Assembly (NCBI GenBank): GCA_039621445.1
Contig: CP154955.1
Location: forward strand, 20,573,823-20,637,822
Length of the DNA stretch: 64,000 nucleotides
Direction: 5' to 3'
From: Euglena gracilis
Lineage: Eukaryota; Euglenida; Euglenophyceae; Euglenales
Each line of letters starts with the position of its first letter. The stretch's first letter is position 1. The notes under the pieces were generated by a model. That model was not told the DNA's origin and did not search any database. It worked only from the letters and a program-made list of their open reading frames with translations. Shown here piece after piece: positions 31,120 through 42,200 of the stretch. A program made the position numbers and the translations under genes.

Positions 31120-33855
31120 CTTAGGCGGTGCGAATTGCCCAATTTTTTTTCCTTTTTTTGCACGTTTGGGGTGCGCGGTTTTCCGTTTACGAAACTCGCT
31201 GTTATGTGCTCGAAATTTTGACAGGATGACATCAGCACGAAAATTTGGGTCGTTTAGGGTCCATTTTAAGCATTTTGACAAAGTGGCGATATTGAGAATT
31301 TATGGTCGTTTTAGGGGGGGTTTTGGAAAACACCCCCCTGGAACGCCCTGAAATTTTGAAAAACAGAAAACAGTGGGAGAACAACTGGCCTCCGGAGCCC
31401 GGGTTGTTTGGCGATGCTGCCGGACCCCCCCTCTGGAGGGGGGGTGACACGGTGTCGCAGGTGAAGAAGAGGCAACCGCTTAAGCAACCCGCGCATTTTT
31501 GAACCTCTCGTGAGTCCCGAGGTCCAGTGATGGGGGAGGTGAACACACAACACTGCCCAACAGATGCTACAATTTCTGGAAGAGACGATTTAGGCGGTAA
31601 ACCGCGCAAAACTTGTTCTTGTGGTGAAGAGATGCTGGCCTTGCGGAGGGCACTGGACTGGGAATAAAGGTAAAACGAGGTTAGGCGGTTTACCGCGTAG
31701 AGAAGTGATGATTCCTCAGGCGGAAACCCGCGCAGAAGGGTTTGAGAATGAGAACAGTTCGTGTTTGTAGATGTCACGTGGGAGCGGGAAGTGGGAACGC
31801 ACAGAAACCTCCAGAAGTTGGTCATCACGTGAAGTTGTTAGTGAACAAGTTTGAACAAGTTTGGGGGAGAGGGAGGGGATTTTGCGACGTTGGTGGATGG
31901 TAGCAGTGCGCGGTTATCCGCCTACTTCGCTTTTAGTTTGCGCGGGTTTCCGCGCAGATGTGGTTTGGGCGGAAACCCGCGTAGAGCTTGTTGCTGTTCT
32001 GATGGGTTGTGTTTGTGATATTTTGGTGTCCCGAAGTGTCGGTGCCGGTGGTCGGTGTCGGCGGCACAATTTTTGGAAGTTGGGCGGGACAGGTTGAAAG
32101 GGAGCTGTGGCTGCTGCGCCGGGACAGCAAGCACCCGAGCAGGCGGAAACCCGCCTGGCATTTGAGCAGGAGGTGGACACCCTCCTCTCCAATAAGGAAG
32201 CGGTAATGTTCCCCCTGGCCAGTGGTGAAGGTGTTGTCTGCAGGGACAGCAGTGGAACGCACGTGTCAGTTGCCAGGCCGGGTGAGCTGCGGTAGAGAAG
32301 ATGTTTTGTTACTGTCCCGAAAAACAGCCAAAAACCTGAGGTTGATTTCTCAGGAGGAACAAAAGCACCTCCCAGAGCCCTCCTTCTGGAACCCAACGGT
32401 CTTGGTGGCCCAAAATCAGGGTTTGGGGAAGGCCGACGAAGAAGTGATTCAAGATATGGACAGAGAATCACCTGTTTCAGCAGCTGGTGGCAGCAATCAA
32501 ACAATTTCGGGGGGTTTTGAGAAGAAGTCCTCCAGGTTCTGAGAAAATCAAGGCCTTTTCAATTGTTTTTTGAAAGAGTTTTACAGCATTTTTCCTTTGA
32601 AAAGCTGCAGTTTTTGCTGAAATTCAGGCAGAATACCCAAACCACCTCTTTTTTACTGGCTCTTCTTCCTTTGGGGTCGGCAACATGCCTCCGGAGGAGG
32701 CAACGGTGGTCTCGACCGTCAGAAGCCGTGTGGGAGGGGGGGTAAACCAGAAGGCGGTCGTTCTCAACCAACGCCGGGTCGATGTTTGACCCAATGCATT
32801 TTGGCTTCCATCCACGTAACCACCCTCAGCACAAGTGTCTCCGGTCCTTTTGGAAACCACCCCTGCTCTGAGTGCCCAAGTTTAAGGGCTGGCCGTCTCT
32901 CCTCGGTTGTCAACCCCTGCTGGTGCAATCTCCTCTCCCTGGTTTCCATAAACCTTCACCCCTCAGACTCACCACAACACGCCAGACACCATTCAGTTGC
33001 AAACTGCCTGGCGACCTGGCAACAAAGTCTGTCGTTCGTGTCCTTTGCAAAGATTCACCCCTGTGCCTGGTGTCACAAGTGGGGTTGCAAAACTTTGCCA
33101 ACAAACCGGCAGACTTCATTTCTAGGGTGGTTTCCATCTTCTATCCATCGTCCATGCTGTTTCTGCATTCCTCCCCATCTCGCTTTAACCCCTACACTTT
33201 CCCACCCACCCGGCCACACGGATTCCTTACACCCAGTCGCCGTACACTCCACGTATACACACAGCACGGATTCCCTCTCATCAACTGTTTGTGTTAATTG
33301 TACGCGGTAATCCGCGTACCAGTGTTCACTTTTACACGCCCTCGTGCACTCCCACTACACCTCCATTTCCGGATACCTTACATCCCCAACACCCCTTCCG
33401 TCATCTCACCTTTTTGTCGTTCTGTTGGTTTTCTCCGTGGTACTTTCTTCAAATACGGTCTATCCATTGTGCGCGGATTACCCAAACGTTTAACTCCGTT
33501 GTCTGTCACCTCTTCGTTTCGTTTTACGCGTTATCCGCACACACTTGTTCATTGTTTCTCAGATACTGTTATTAACATAAACCACGGACACACAGCCCCC
33601 ATGACACACCCATTCAAAGTCAGTGTTTTCCAGCCATTTCAAACAGTTCTAGTACACTCCCAAATCACACAATTCACACACAATCGTAAATCGGTTAAGC
33701 GGAATACCGCGCAAAACCACTTCTGTTAAATTTTGGCCCAAAGCCGCCACACACCCCTCTCAGCTCAAATCTTTGTGCCCTTTTAGGGGGGTTTCAAAAC
33801 ATCCAAAAAACGCCAAAAAACGCAAAAATCGGTTGGGCAATTCGCGCCGCCTAAG
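31120..33855. mobile_element. 2.7-kb DNA element with 21-bp terminal inverted repeats
   Basis: The left end (31120-31140) is CTTAGGCGGTGCGAATTG plus CCC; the right end (33835-33855) is its inverted copy with one mismatch. The interior carries about a dozen short palindromes of the form GCGG-NNNN-CCGC (for example GCGCGGTTATCCGC at 31907 and ACGCGGTAATCCGCGT at 33301), like subterminal transposase sites. Possible coding sequence: plus strand 32095-32203 (EQEVDTLLSNKEA) and 32246-32542. No DDE catalytic motif was recognised, so it may be a decayed or non-autonomous element. Confidence 0.65.
32246..32542 (+). CDS. Coding-like exon inside the 2.7-kb element
   Basis: After GTCTGCAG an open frame runs about 98 codons to a TGA. 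It includes SRKTAKNLRLISQEEQKHLP, NPTVLVAQNQGLGKADEE and MDRESPVSAAGGSNQ. Composition is protein-like, but no domain is recognised. It could belong to the element or be host sequence carried within it. Confidence 0.35.
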   Translation, partial: TAVERTCQLPGRVSCGREDVLLLSRKTAKNLRLISQEEQKHLPEPSFWNPTVLVAQNQGLGKADEEVIQDMDRESPVSAAGGSNQTISGGFEKKSSRF

Positions 33856-35433
33856 TCATACCTCCTTGAACATTTTTTATCCCGACCCACTCCATTATTT
33901 CAGAGACTCAGGATTGTTTCAGACAATTTATATTTCAATTTTCTATGTATTTGTTTTCCCCTGTTTTCCCTTGTAGGACCAGGAAGCATTGCACGGGGAC
34001 ATGCACTACGCCGGTGCTTATTTTTGGGCCTGCTGACACTTGCACAAGGAGAAAAGTGAACATATTTGTCTCTCAAAATTGATTTTCCTTTTGCACCCTT
34101 ATGTGTTTTGACAATTATTCGCACTCATTTCTTTTTTTTGGGTGAGGGGCCACAGCGGTCGGACAGAGTTCTGATTTACCGCCCAGTCAGCTGCCTTGTT
34201 CCGGCCAGCCATGTTTTCCACCCTCTGAGCCGGATCGCTGGTCCGACCCACGGTGGGTGGTCCCACAAGTGCCCTGCTACCATCATATAAGCCAATTTAG
34301 ACAGAAGGGCAAGAGCCCGAAGTTTGGCACATGGCTGAAGGACTTCTCCCTGCCCCCTGGGCAAGGATGGATTTGGGGGGGGGGGTCCCGATAAAACCCG
34401 ATACATTGACCCCACCCTGATATCCTAAAAAAATCCAATAAAACCGATGTGGAGGAAAAATTGAGGGCCACCCTTGTGCCATTTTAGCTCATTTTAAACC
34501 ACCTTTGGCCCATCTTTTTCTGACCCGTTTTGGCAATTTGAGGCCGGTTTGGGTTACTTTAGGCCGCTTTGGACCATTTTTGGCATTTCCCCCCCCCCTT
34601 TCATTGCATCCTGTTTTGATCCAATTTGGGCAACTTTAAAGCACTTAGGGACATTTTGGGCAACTTTGGCCACTTTAGGCCTATTTTCGGCCAGTTTGGG
34701 TTACTTCGAGCCAATGCCCAGGACCACTTTGGATACTCTGGGCTATTTTGAACACTTTGACCCCGATGAAGCCAATATTTCCCGAAATTTTTTTCCGGAC
34801 GCGATAAAATCGATAATTTCGATATGGCCGATATGGGCCGATATCCAGTATCCATTTGCCCTGGGGGCCATCAACATTCCATTTTCCATTCCACTTCCCT
34901 CCTCCAGTCCGGACCCCGATGGCTCACACCCAGCACGCGTCTCCCCTGATGCACGTCCTGCCCAGCCACCTCCAGCCCCAGCGGGTTGCCTTTTTTTTAG
35001 TTCTCAAAGCCCCCCCCCCCCCCCCCCTTCCCACCCGACTGTTCAGGCGTTCTGCAGCAGCACCAAAGCGAAATGACCCCCTGAGAAACTGTCCTCCGCG
35101 GTGCTGTCGCCTAAGCCCTGTACTCGCTGACCTAGGCGCCGGGGGGGGGTCAACGCGTGCACTGTATTTCGTGTTCCACTCCACGATATACAGGGCAGGC
35201 GTCGGGCCTCAGTCCACGACCATAACAAAATCCCTTGTGTTACCCACCCGTTTTGGGGGGAAAGTCCCTTTTGTTGCCCAACTGGTCGCCCAACGGGCCC
35301 CAAAATAAACAAAATCCCTTGTGTTACCCACCCGTTTTTGGGCTGTCACTCTCGGGACCTGTCACCTACCTCTGTACTCGCTGACTTGATAGGTGACAGT
35401 TTCCGGGGGGGGGGGGAGGTAGTCATCTGACAG
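33856..35433. other. Repeat-rich spacer
   Basis: Bases 34476-34850 are a degenerate array of TTTTGGCCA-like words (TTTAGGCC, TTTGGGCAACTTT). Bases 35215-35340 hold two direct copies of CAAAATCCCTTGTGTTACCC. Bases 35100-35420 carry paired TGTACTCGCTGACYT words ending in a G run plus GGAGGTAG, another boundary-type element end. No gene seen. Confidence 0.5.
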
Positions 35434-38106
35434 GGACGGGAATGCGTCTCATCGGTGAGGGTCGGTCTGGACTGGCAATTCCGACTGCCGTCAAAGTCGG
35501 GGTCGGACTCTGGACTCGTGCATCCACTGCAAAGCAGAAAAGCAGCCCACCCCGCCTGCAGCCGTCGGCCTCATCCTGTGCCACGGGCGGCAAAGGTATC
35601 GCAGTTGTCCCGGTCCAGGGCGCCCTGCGAGAGTGTGGCTGTGTGGGTCCTCCGCCCACAACCAAGCAAACGGTTTCGTCAGCTTTCACCTTTTGCCCTT
35701 GCTTCACCACCGGTTGCAATTGAATGGGTGGTGCCTGCCTCATCGGCCCTCACTGTGACGGAATCGATGCCCTCCCTGCTGCCCCACGATCACTTCAGCA
35801 GCAAATGAGGGCTGCCAAGTGGATTTCTTTCCTGGCTCTCCCGTTTCCTTCCCGCCCCCGCTGCCATGTGCGACAGGGTCGGAAAGGTCAGGACCACAGC
35901 GCCAACCCCCCCCCCCCAAACGCCATTCACAGGGATGCCCTGCCGCCGACCCCCGGCTGTTCCCGGCGGTGGATGTCCCTTTGCCCACCCTGGTGGCCTG
36001 TGACATGCCGGGGGCAGGGCCGGGCTGACTGTCCAACTCCCGCTGCCGCTGAGGGGCCAAGAGCCGCCGGATCCCAATCCCATTCGTGGCCTTCCCCCCC
36101 GGCCACACCCCCGGGATCGACTTTGTGGGGACCAGCACTGATCAGGAATAGCTGAATCTTTTGGAGGGGGCCTAGGGAGGACCATAGGCTGTTTCTTCCC
36201 CCCACCCTGCCCTCCCACATTGGAATGCAGCTCGTTCCCAAGGAAGAAGAACACCACCCGTCGCTCCGATTTTCACACGGCCCCCGATATGAGTCCCCCA
36301 ACCCGTGGGGGCAGGCAACCCCCCAACTTCCCAGCCCGGTGTCTCGCGCAGCCTGCCGGGTCCCCGAGCCCGGCCCTGGCGGTGCGCGTGGGGCTCCATG
36401 TGGGGCCCGCTGTCCGCCGTGGCGCTGTGGGTCGGCGCGGCCGCTGGCGGGGCCCCGGACGGCCGGGCCGCGGCTCCCGCCACCCCCTTCGTGGTCCCCT
36501 TCTCCCCCAGAGGGCTGGCCAGGCACGGAGTTGGGGCGGGGATTTGGCGGGGGGTTTCTTATTGGGCCCCGTAGGCATGTCACATGTTGCTCAGTTTCAA
36601 TTTCTGTCTTCCTGAACTGTATCCCGGCTTCCACCGAGGAGTCTGGTCCATGCTCTGTGCTGTAGAATATTATTTATTACCTCCCCCCCTTGTCCAACAC
36701 CCCTCCCCCCCCCGGTCAGTAGCGATATTTTTCCAGGTGATCTGTTTTTCCAGACATTCGCCTCTTTGACCCCGGCCTTGTCTAACGACCACCCACCGAT
36801 CAGTAGCGATATTTGGCCAAAATAGCGACCGCACCCCTGTTCAGTAACAATATTTAGTGGTCGTTGGACAAGGGAGGGGGAGGTATTAAACCCGACCCCT
36901 TTCATCAGAATTCTCGCAGTTTTCATCTGACAGTGGATTTGGGTGCATTTACAGGGAACTTTCGTGCACTTTCGCGCCCTGGAGCTTTGTATGCTTGCCC
37001 ATCACATGCATTTGCTCATTGTTTGTTTGGGACACCTTCAAGACCCAAGGAACCCGTTCGATGGGGTGAGGTCCTCTGCTGTGGTGCACGACATGGCCTA
37101 GGGGGAGCACAAACACATTTTTTGTGTTTTCCTTTCCTTTTTTGTGTTTTTTTTGTGTTTTTTGTGTTTGTTGTGTGTTTGTTGTGTGTTTGTTGTGTTT
37201 GTGTTTGTGTTTGTTGTGTTTTTTATGTTTATTTGTGTTTGTGTTTGTTGTGTGGTTTGTTGTGTGGTTTGCGTTTTTTGTTGTGTTTTTGTTGTGTCGC
37301 GTTTTTGAGGGTCAATGTTGCCTGAGCTGCGCAGCCCCTCCCCACCCTTCCCAACCCTTCCCTCCCCCAGCTAACATTGCCAGCTCCGCCCTGTGTGGCT
37401 GGCCCTCCTCGTCCCTTGGCCCCCAGCCCCCTGGCCCCACTTCCCCTCCCCGTCCCCCTCGTGCCCCAACACGTCGCCTTCCTGCCCACCCCTGCCCCAG
37501 TGACCCCTCCCCACGCCAGCCCAATGGCTCCCACCCGGGGCCCGGCTCCCGTCCCTGGATTCCCTAAACCCCAGAGTCCCCCTCGCCTCTCGAAAGGGGT
37601 GCTTTCGAGACTGGGTGGGTTAAATGTGAATGGATTTTTTTGTGTTCAAAACAATCAAAGTGTTTTCCTCCGGGGCAATATGGGCACTTCTTGCCCATAT
37701 TGGTATAATTTTGAAAGTTCCCATACTTTTTTTAAAAATATCGAAATGGCGCATTTTGCTTCATCTTTGTGTCTAAAATTGGTTTTTTTGGAAAAACTCT
37801 TGGGAAGTTTTTCAACTTCTTGGCACTTTGCGTCGTCAGGGGTGTATAATTTGAGAGGGTCTTGTTTTTGGATTTTTGCTTGGTCGGCGCGCGGGGGGGG
37901 GGGGGGGTTATGTGGTTATCTTCTGGGTAGGTGGGTTTGTACCCCGGAATAGTGCCCCTCAGTGGTCATCATCTATTTGAATCCATGCTCCCGTCGTCAT
38001 CTCAGGTCCAACCCTCCTTCCACCACAGCAGGTCGGTGGAGATCTTGGGGAGAAGGACCTCCTGTGCAAGATGAAGCTCTCCCAGGCTTTCAAGGAGCAG
38101 TTTTAG
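35434..38106 (+). CDS. Gene C: Pro/Ser-rich protein, partial exons
   Basis: Plus-strand exon candidates are 35434-35595 (GLAIPTAVKVGVGLWTRAS, before GTATCG), 35933-35999 (AADPRLFPAVDVPLPTLV, before GTGACA), a GC-rich block near 36352-36510, 37371-37598 (Pro-rich, VPLVPQHVAFLPTPAPV) and 38032-38106 (DLGEKDLLCKMKLSQAFKEQ, ending F-TAG). Junction phases are only partly consistent; the best-supported pieces are the Pro-rich exon and the terminal exon, which join in phase 0. No domain is recognised and the start is unknown. The protein is likely disordered. Confidence 0.4.
36678..36885. mobile_element. 208-bp TACCTCC/GGAGGTA element
   Basis: Ends TACCTCCCCCCCTTGTCCAA and GTTGGACAAGGG...GGAGGTA are inverted copies. 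Inside are two copies of GTCAGTAGCGATATTT. Flanks are TTAT and TTAAA. Same boundary type as the elements at 21.7 and 29.6 kb, with a different interior. Confidence 0.75.
37371..37598 (+). CDS. Gene C Pro-rich exon
   Basis: The acceptor is CCTCCCCCAG. The phase-0 frame encodes a Pro/Ala/Leu-rich stretch and ends QSPPRLSKG before GTGCTT. Two other frames are open, so frame choice rests on codon bias and on the match to the terminal exon. Confidence 0.4.
38032..38106 (+). CDS. Gene C terminal exon
   Basis: After CCACAGCAG the frame encodes VGGDLGEKDLLCKMKLSQAF and KEQF, then TAG. Codon use is strongly G/C-ending. This marks the 3' end of gene C. Confidence 0.5.
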   Translation, partial: VGGDLGEKDLLCKMKLSQAFKEQF

Positions 38107-38445
38107 TGCTTTGTGCATTGGTTTATGTGTAAACACATGCATCCATATGCATGCATAGTTGCACTGGTGTGTGCAACATATGCATGCCTGTTTCTATGTT
38201 CTGGTGGAATCTCAACACCGCGAGGGGGTTCAATTAGGGGGTTATTTTTTTGAAACCAAGTATTTCAAGTGCTCGTTGTGTTTCTTCATCAGTAACATTT
38301 TGAACCACGATTGAACATATTTTTTTGTGACATATTTAAGCTTGAGTTTCAAATATGTCCAAAAATAATACTTCAAACTACACACACAAATAGTTGTGAT
38401 GGGAGGCCCTTGACTCGCCAATTTATTGCCCTTTTTTGTGAGCTT

Positions 38446-38598
38446 CATCCATCCATCCATCCATCCATCCATCCATCCATCCATCCATCCATCCATCCAT
38501 CCATCCATCCATCCATCCATCCATCCATCCATCCATCCATCCATCCATCCATCCGTCCGTCCGTCCGTCCATCCATGCATGCATGCATGCATGCATCC
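38446..38598. repeat. (ATCC)n and (GCAT)n microsatellite
   Basis: About 32 ATCC units, then GTCC and GCAT variants, followed by a looser CA/TACA run to 38670. The SIHPSIHP and DGWMDGWM frames here are artefacts. Confidence 0.95.
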
Positions 38599-38845
38599 AC
38601 CCATGCGTACACACGCACACACATACATACAAACATACATGCATACGCACATGTGTACATACATACATATATGGGGGGACATTAAGAATCCACAGGGAGG
38701 TGGGTATTTTTTTATCACCATGAGTTGAAAATGTCAATTTTCTCCTCTGCGTGGGAAACTGTCCTCCACCCACTGACCTCTCCGTAGAGGGACCTGTCTC
38801 TTGTCTCTGTGCAGTTTCCGGGGGGGGGGGGATAGGCATGTTCAG

Positions 38846-39215
38846 ATCAAGGACGCTGAAGGTGGCAAGCAGAAGCAGACAGGCAAAGGCAAGCAGGCAG
38901 GCAGGCAGGAAGACACAAATGCATACCCTGCAGAACTTTTGAGCACCGCCTCCAGCAGCAGGGGGAGGCTGACTTTTGTTGATGGAATTAAATGGGGTGC
39001 GCTTGCAGTGCAGTGTGTACTGCATCCACCGACGGTAGGTTGCGTGTCACTCCTTGGACCGCCTGCCGGCCACGAGTGGTTCCACCGGGTCGGGCACCCC
39101 GAGGGTCCAGCGTACTCCACCGTGCAGTCCGGCCCCCGGCACCTGCCTACCTTCACCACCACCGTCCTGCTGCCCACCTCCTTCCCCGCGGCGGACACCC
39201 CCGTCATAGCGGTGG
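38846..39215 (+). CDS. Gene D exon 1: dsRBM, first half
   Basis: A phase-0 frame runs 123 codons from ATGTTCAG: a basic [14 protein letters not shown] start, then [17 protein letters not shown] and [20 protein letters not shown], ending VIAVG before GTGTGT. The part from PAYSTV onward is the beta sheet of a dsRNA-binding motif. The true 5' end may lie nearer 39016. Confidence 0.6.
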
Positions 39216-42200
39216 GTGTGTCTCATTCTTCCCAAATTCTCTCTTGTCCAGCGGTCAGATCAGCCGTAGTCGACCACAGCTGGCCGCGGTTGGCTGTGGC
39301 TGGCCGCGGCTGACCAAAAATCCAACCAATCCTGTCCCTTAATCGCCAGTGCCAGTTATAACTCCGTTCGATGTGTCGTTGGCTGCAGCTGGCAGCGTCG
39401 GCTGCGGTCAGCTACGTTTCCAACCACCAATGGACACTTGCGTTGTTGTTGCCACAGGAGGTGACCAGAAACAGCGAGGGACAAATGAACATTTTCAGCA
39501 AGTTCGCAAAGAAAATCCGACGTTTTTTTCTTTGTGTATTCATCTGTCAACGCAATGATCCGAGTCTCACGAGAATATGTATAGCGATTGCAATGAAGTG
39601 AGCATGCCTTCGGTGCACCTGAGGTCGTGGGTTCAAATCCCATCAATCCTGCTGTATTTTGTGGCTGACTGCACACTGATGCAGTCTGGCGGGCTGTAAC
39701 CGAGGCCACCATGGCCACCACCATTCCAACCACAGTGGCCACATGCACGAATGAGGGATTTGATAGGCATTTTGAGATAACCAGAGTTTATTCTTTGTAT
39801 GCTGACCTAACCCTAACCTTGCCATCAACAGCATCACTCCCTTTGTCTCTCACCTCCCTTTTCTGTGCATTTCGAGCTAACCCTATCCGTTTCATTAACA
39901 GCACATCTCAGTTTTCTTGGCGCCACTGACAAATTTGCCTCTCCCCACCCTCCAATCCCAGCCCCACAAAAACCTTGAAATGCCATAAATGTAAACACAC
40001 CTCAATAATCTTGGTCAATCAAAGGGAATGATGTTAGGATGTAGGGATGTTGTCAATGAAAGGGAGAGGGTTGGGTCAACATGCGCACAAAAAATGAGAG
40101 ACGGGGGAGTCACTTTGACCCGGGGGGGGGGGGGGCATTAGGTTTTGGGGTGTGGCCCAAAGATGGCCAAATTGGACACTGGGCCTGGCTTGAGCCCAGC
40201 GGCAGTCACCCCACTGCACAAGCCCCCCAGGGTTCTTAACAAGAAGCTGGCTTCGCCTTGGGTCCCCGTCCCGATCATTTGGTGGGGCGGGCCCTTCCAC
40301 CCCCGCCGTGGCCGGCCCACCCGCACCCCCGGCTGCCCCGACCCATCCCTCCCCCCTTCAGTTGCACTTAGGCTTCTTGTCTGTTCATGGCCGGCGCCAA
40401 CTTCGCTTCTGGCCCAGTTTGTGTAGTGAGTGGCTAGGGCCCTTGCACCAGTGCTCTTGAGTTGCTCCCCCTGGCCGGGTGAGTAACTCCGGTGTAATCC
40501 CAGCGCTGTGGGGACACACGCTCACCTTGTGTGGTTGGCGTGGTTCCTGGGGGGTCTACACCCTTGTGCCCCGGTGCTGCTCTTGTGCCCTTCCCCCCCC
40601 CCCCCAGGCTGCGCCCGCACCAAGCGGGAGGCCGAGCACCGCTGCGCTGCCCACGCCCTGCAGCGGCTGCAGGCGCTGCAGCTGCTGGACGCGGTCCCGC
40701 CGAGGGCAGGTGCCGCCGCCGGCCCCCTCGCGGAGGAGCTGGAGGAGGGCCGGGCCCCCACCCCGGACGACTGGGCGGATGACGGGGCGCCGCCTGGGGC
40801 TTTGGGGGCCCGGGGGTCCATCTGTGTGAGACGGGCGGGGGGGGGGGGCGGGATTTGCTTCCCACGTCCCCGGCAAGCCTCGCAGAAGAGCATCGTTGCC
40901 CCATCACCACCTTTGAAGAGGAATGGAATGAACCAACAAATCGGATCGAAATCAACAAACATATTTTTTGTGTGCGACTGAATACATGCCTCTAGATAAT
41001 AATACGCCAAAACGTTCGGAACCTCAAATTAATCTCGGCATGCATGGGAAGGAGGGCTTCTCAAAGACCCAGGCCATGGGGATTTGAACATTGTTCCATT
41101 ATTGGAAGTGTGCGTCAGGCTTTTGGCCTCTCTCCAACGTCGAAACTTGAATCGGGTTGCAGCCACCGGAACCCCAGCATTGTCTGCCACCTCCCGCCCT
41201 ATGACGTTCCAGGAGCTGAAGGAGGAGGTGCACCGCCACGTCACGCAGCACCCCGGCAAGCGGCACACCGTGTACCTCCAGATGTGCCCCGCTGGGGTGA
41301 CGCGGAAACAGGTGGGACTCTCGCTGACCAGTTGACCAGTTTTTGGGCATATTTTGCTCGTTTGCCCAATTTTTTTGACATGTTTTTGATGCTGCTTGGA
41401 ACAGTCCCAGAAGACAAATGCTGAGTCTCTTTAGGTTCTTTTGGTGTTTCACAGAATCCACAGCCAAAGCTGGCTCCTCGTCTTGTCGCTTCTTTGCCTG
41501 CGTTTGAGACACCCCTTTTGCATTCTGCTTTGCATTTGCCTTCTGCGTTTGGTAGTTCTTCAACCCAGATGAATCCTTAACCTTTCTGAGAGTTTCAAAC
41601 CCCTACGATCCAAATCAGATGGACAGTGCCAAGCGAGTTTGAAGAGTGAAGAAGAATTTTGGCACAAAGAGGTTGTCCTTGCTGCTTCCCTTCCTCCAGG
41701 TCCAAGCTGCCCTGTTCGCTCTTTTGCCCGGCATTCCTCATTTCCCTGGGATGTGGGCATTGGCATTGTGCGAAACATTTGCATCACCAAACATTCACAC
41801 AACCATTTTTGTGGAGCATGCCTTCCAGTGTCAGGGTTCCACTGTCAGGGTTCTTGGCACTGTCTTCCCTGTCAAAAGCGGAAGGTGTCCGGTCCTGGTT
41901 GCGAGTGGCTGGGGCAGGCCTCTCTCCTGAGACTCTTTTGGGGTTGCTTGGTGGTGACGGTGCGCGCATGCCTTGTCTCAGCCCCGGCCCGGCGAGGTGC
42001 GCCGCCCCCAAAAGACGGCCGGCTGGAGAACACCACGCCGACCAACAGCCGCAACCTGTTCCCGTTCTGGCACCCACCGGGCTACGCCGGCCCCCTGGGA
42101 GGTATGCAGGGGTCCGCCGTGGGGACCTCAGCGGACCCTCAAAGTCCACCGTTCTCACTGGAGCAGACTGAAACATCTTGATGACCCACTGCCAAAAATC

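Noticed and set aside
36352-36510. VRVGLHVGPAV, resembling the nucleotide-cyclase motif VRIGIHTGPV
   Set aside because: Only about ten residues match, the following metal-binding and YDVFGDTVN parts are absent, and a different frame has better codon bias.
38242-39025. DGWMDGWM and SIHPSIHP frames of 100 to 200 residues
   Set aside because: Products of the ATCC tetranucleotide repeat on either strand.
39356-39748. Minus-strand frame containing GFEPTTSG
   Set aside because: This peptide is a known artefact of reading a tRNA or SINE T-arm backwards; the locus has that T-arm.
39803-39818. CTAACCCTAACC resembling a telomere repeat
   Set aside because: Only two units; not an array.
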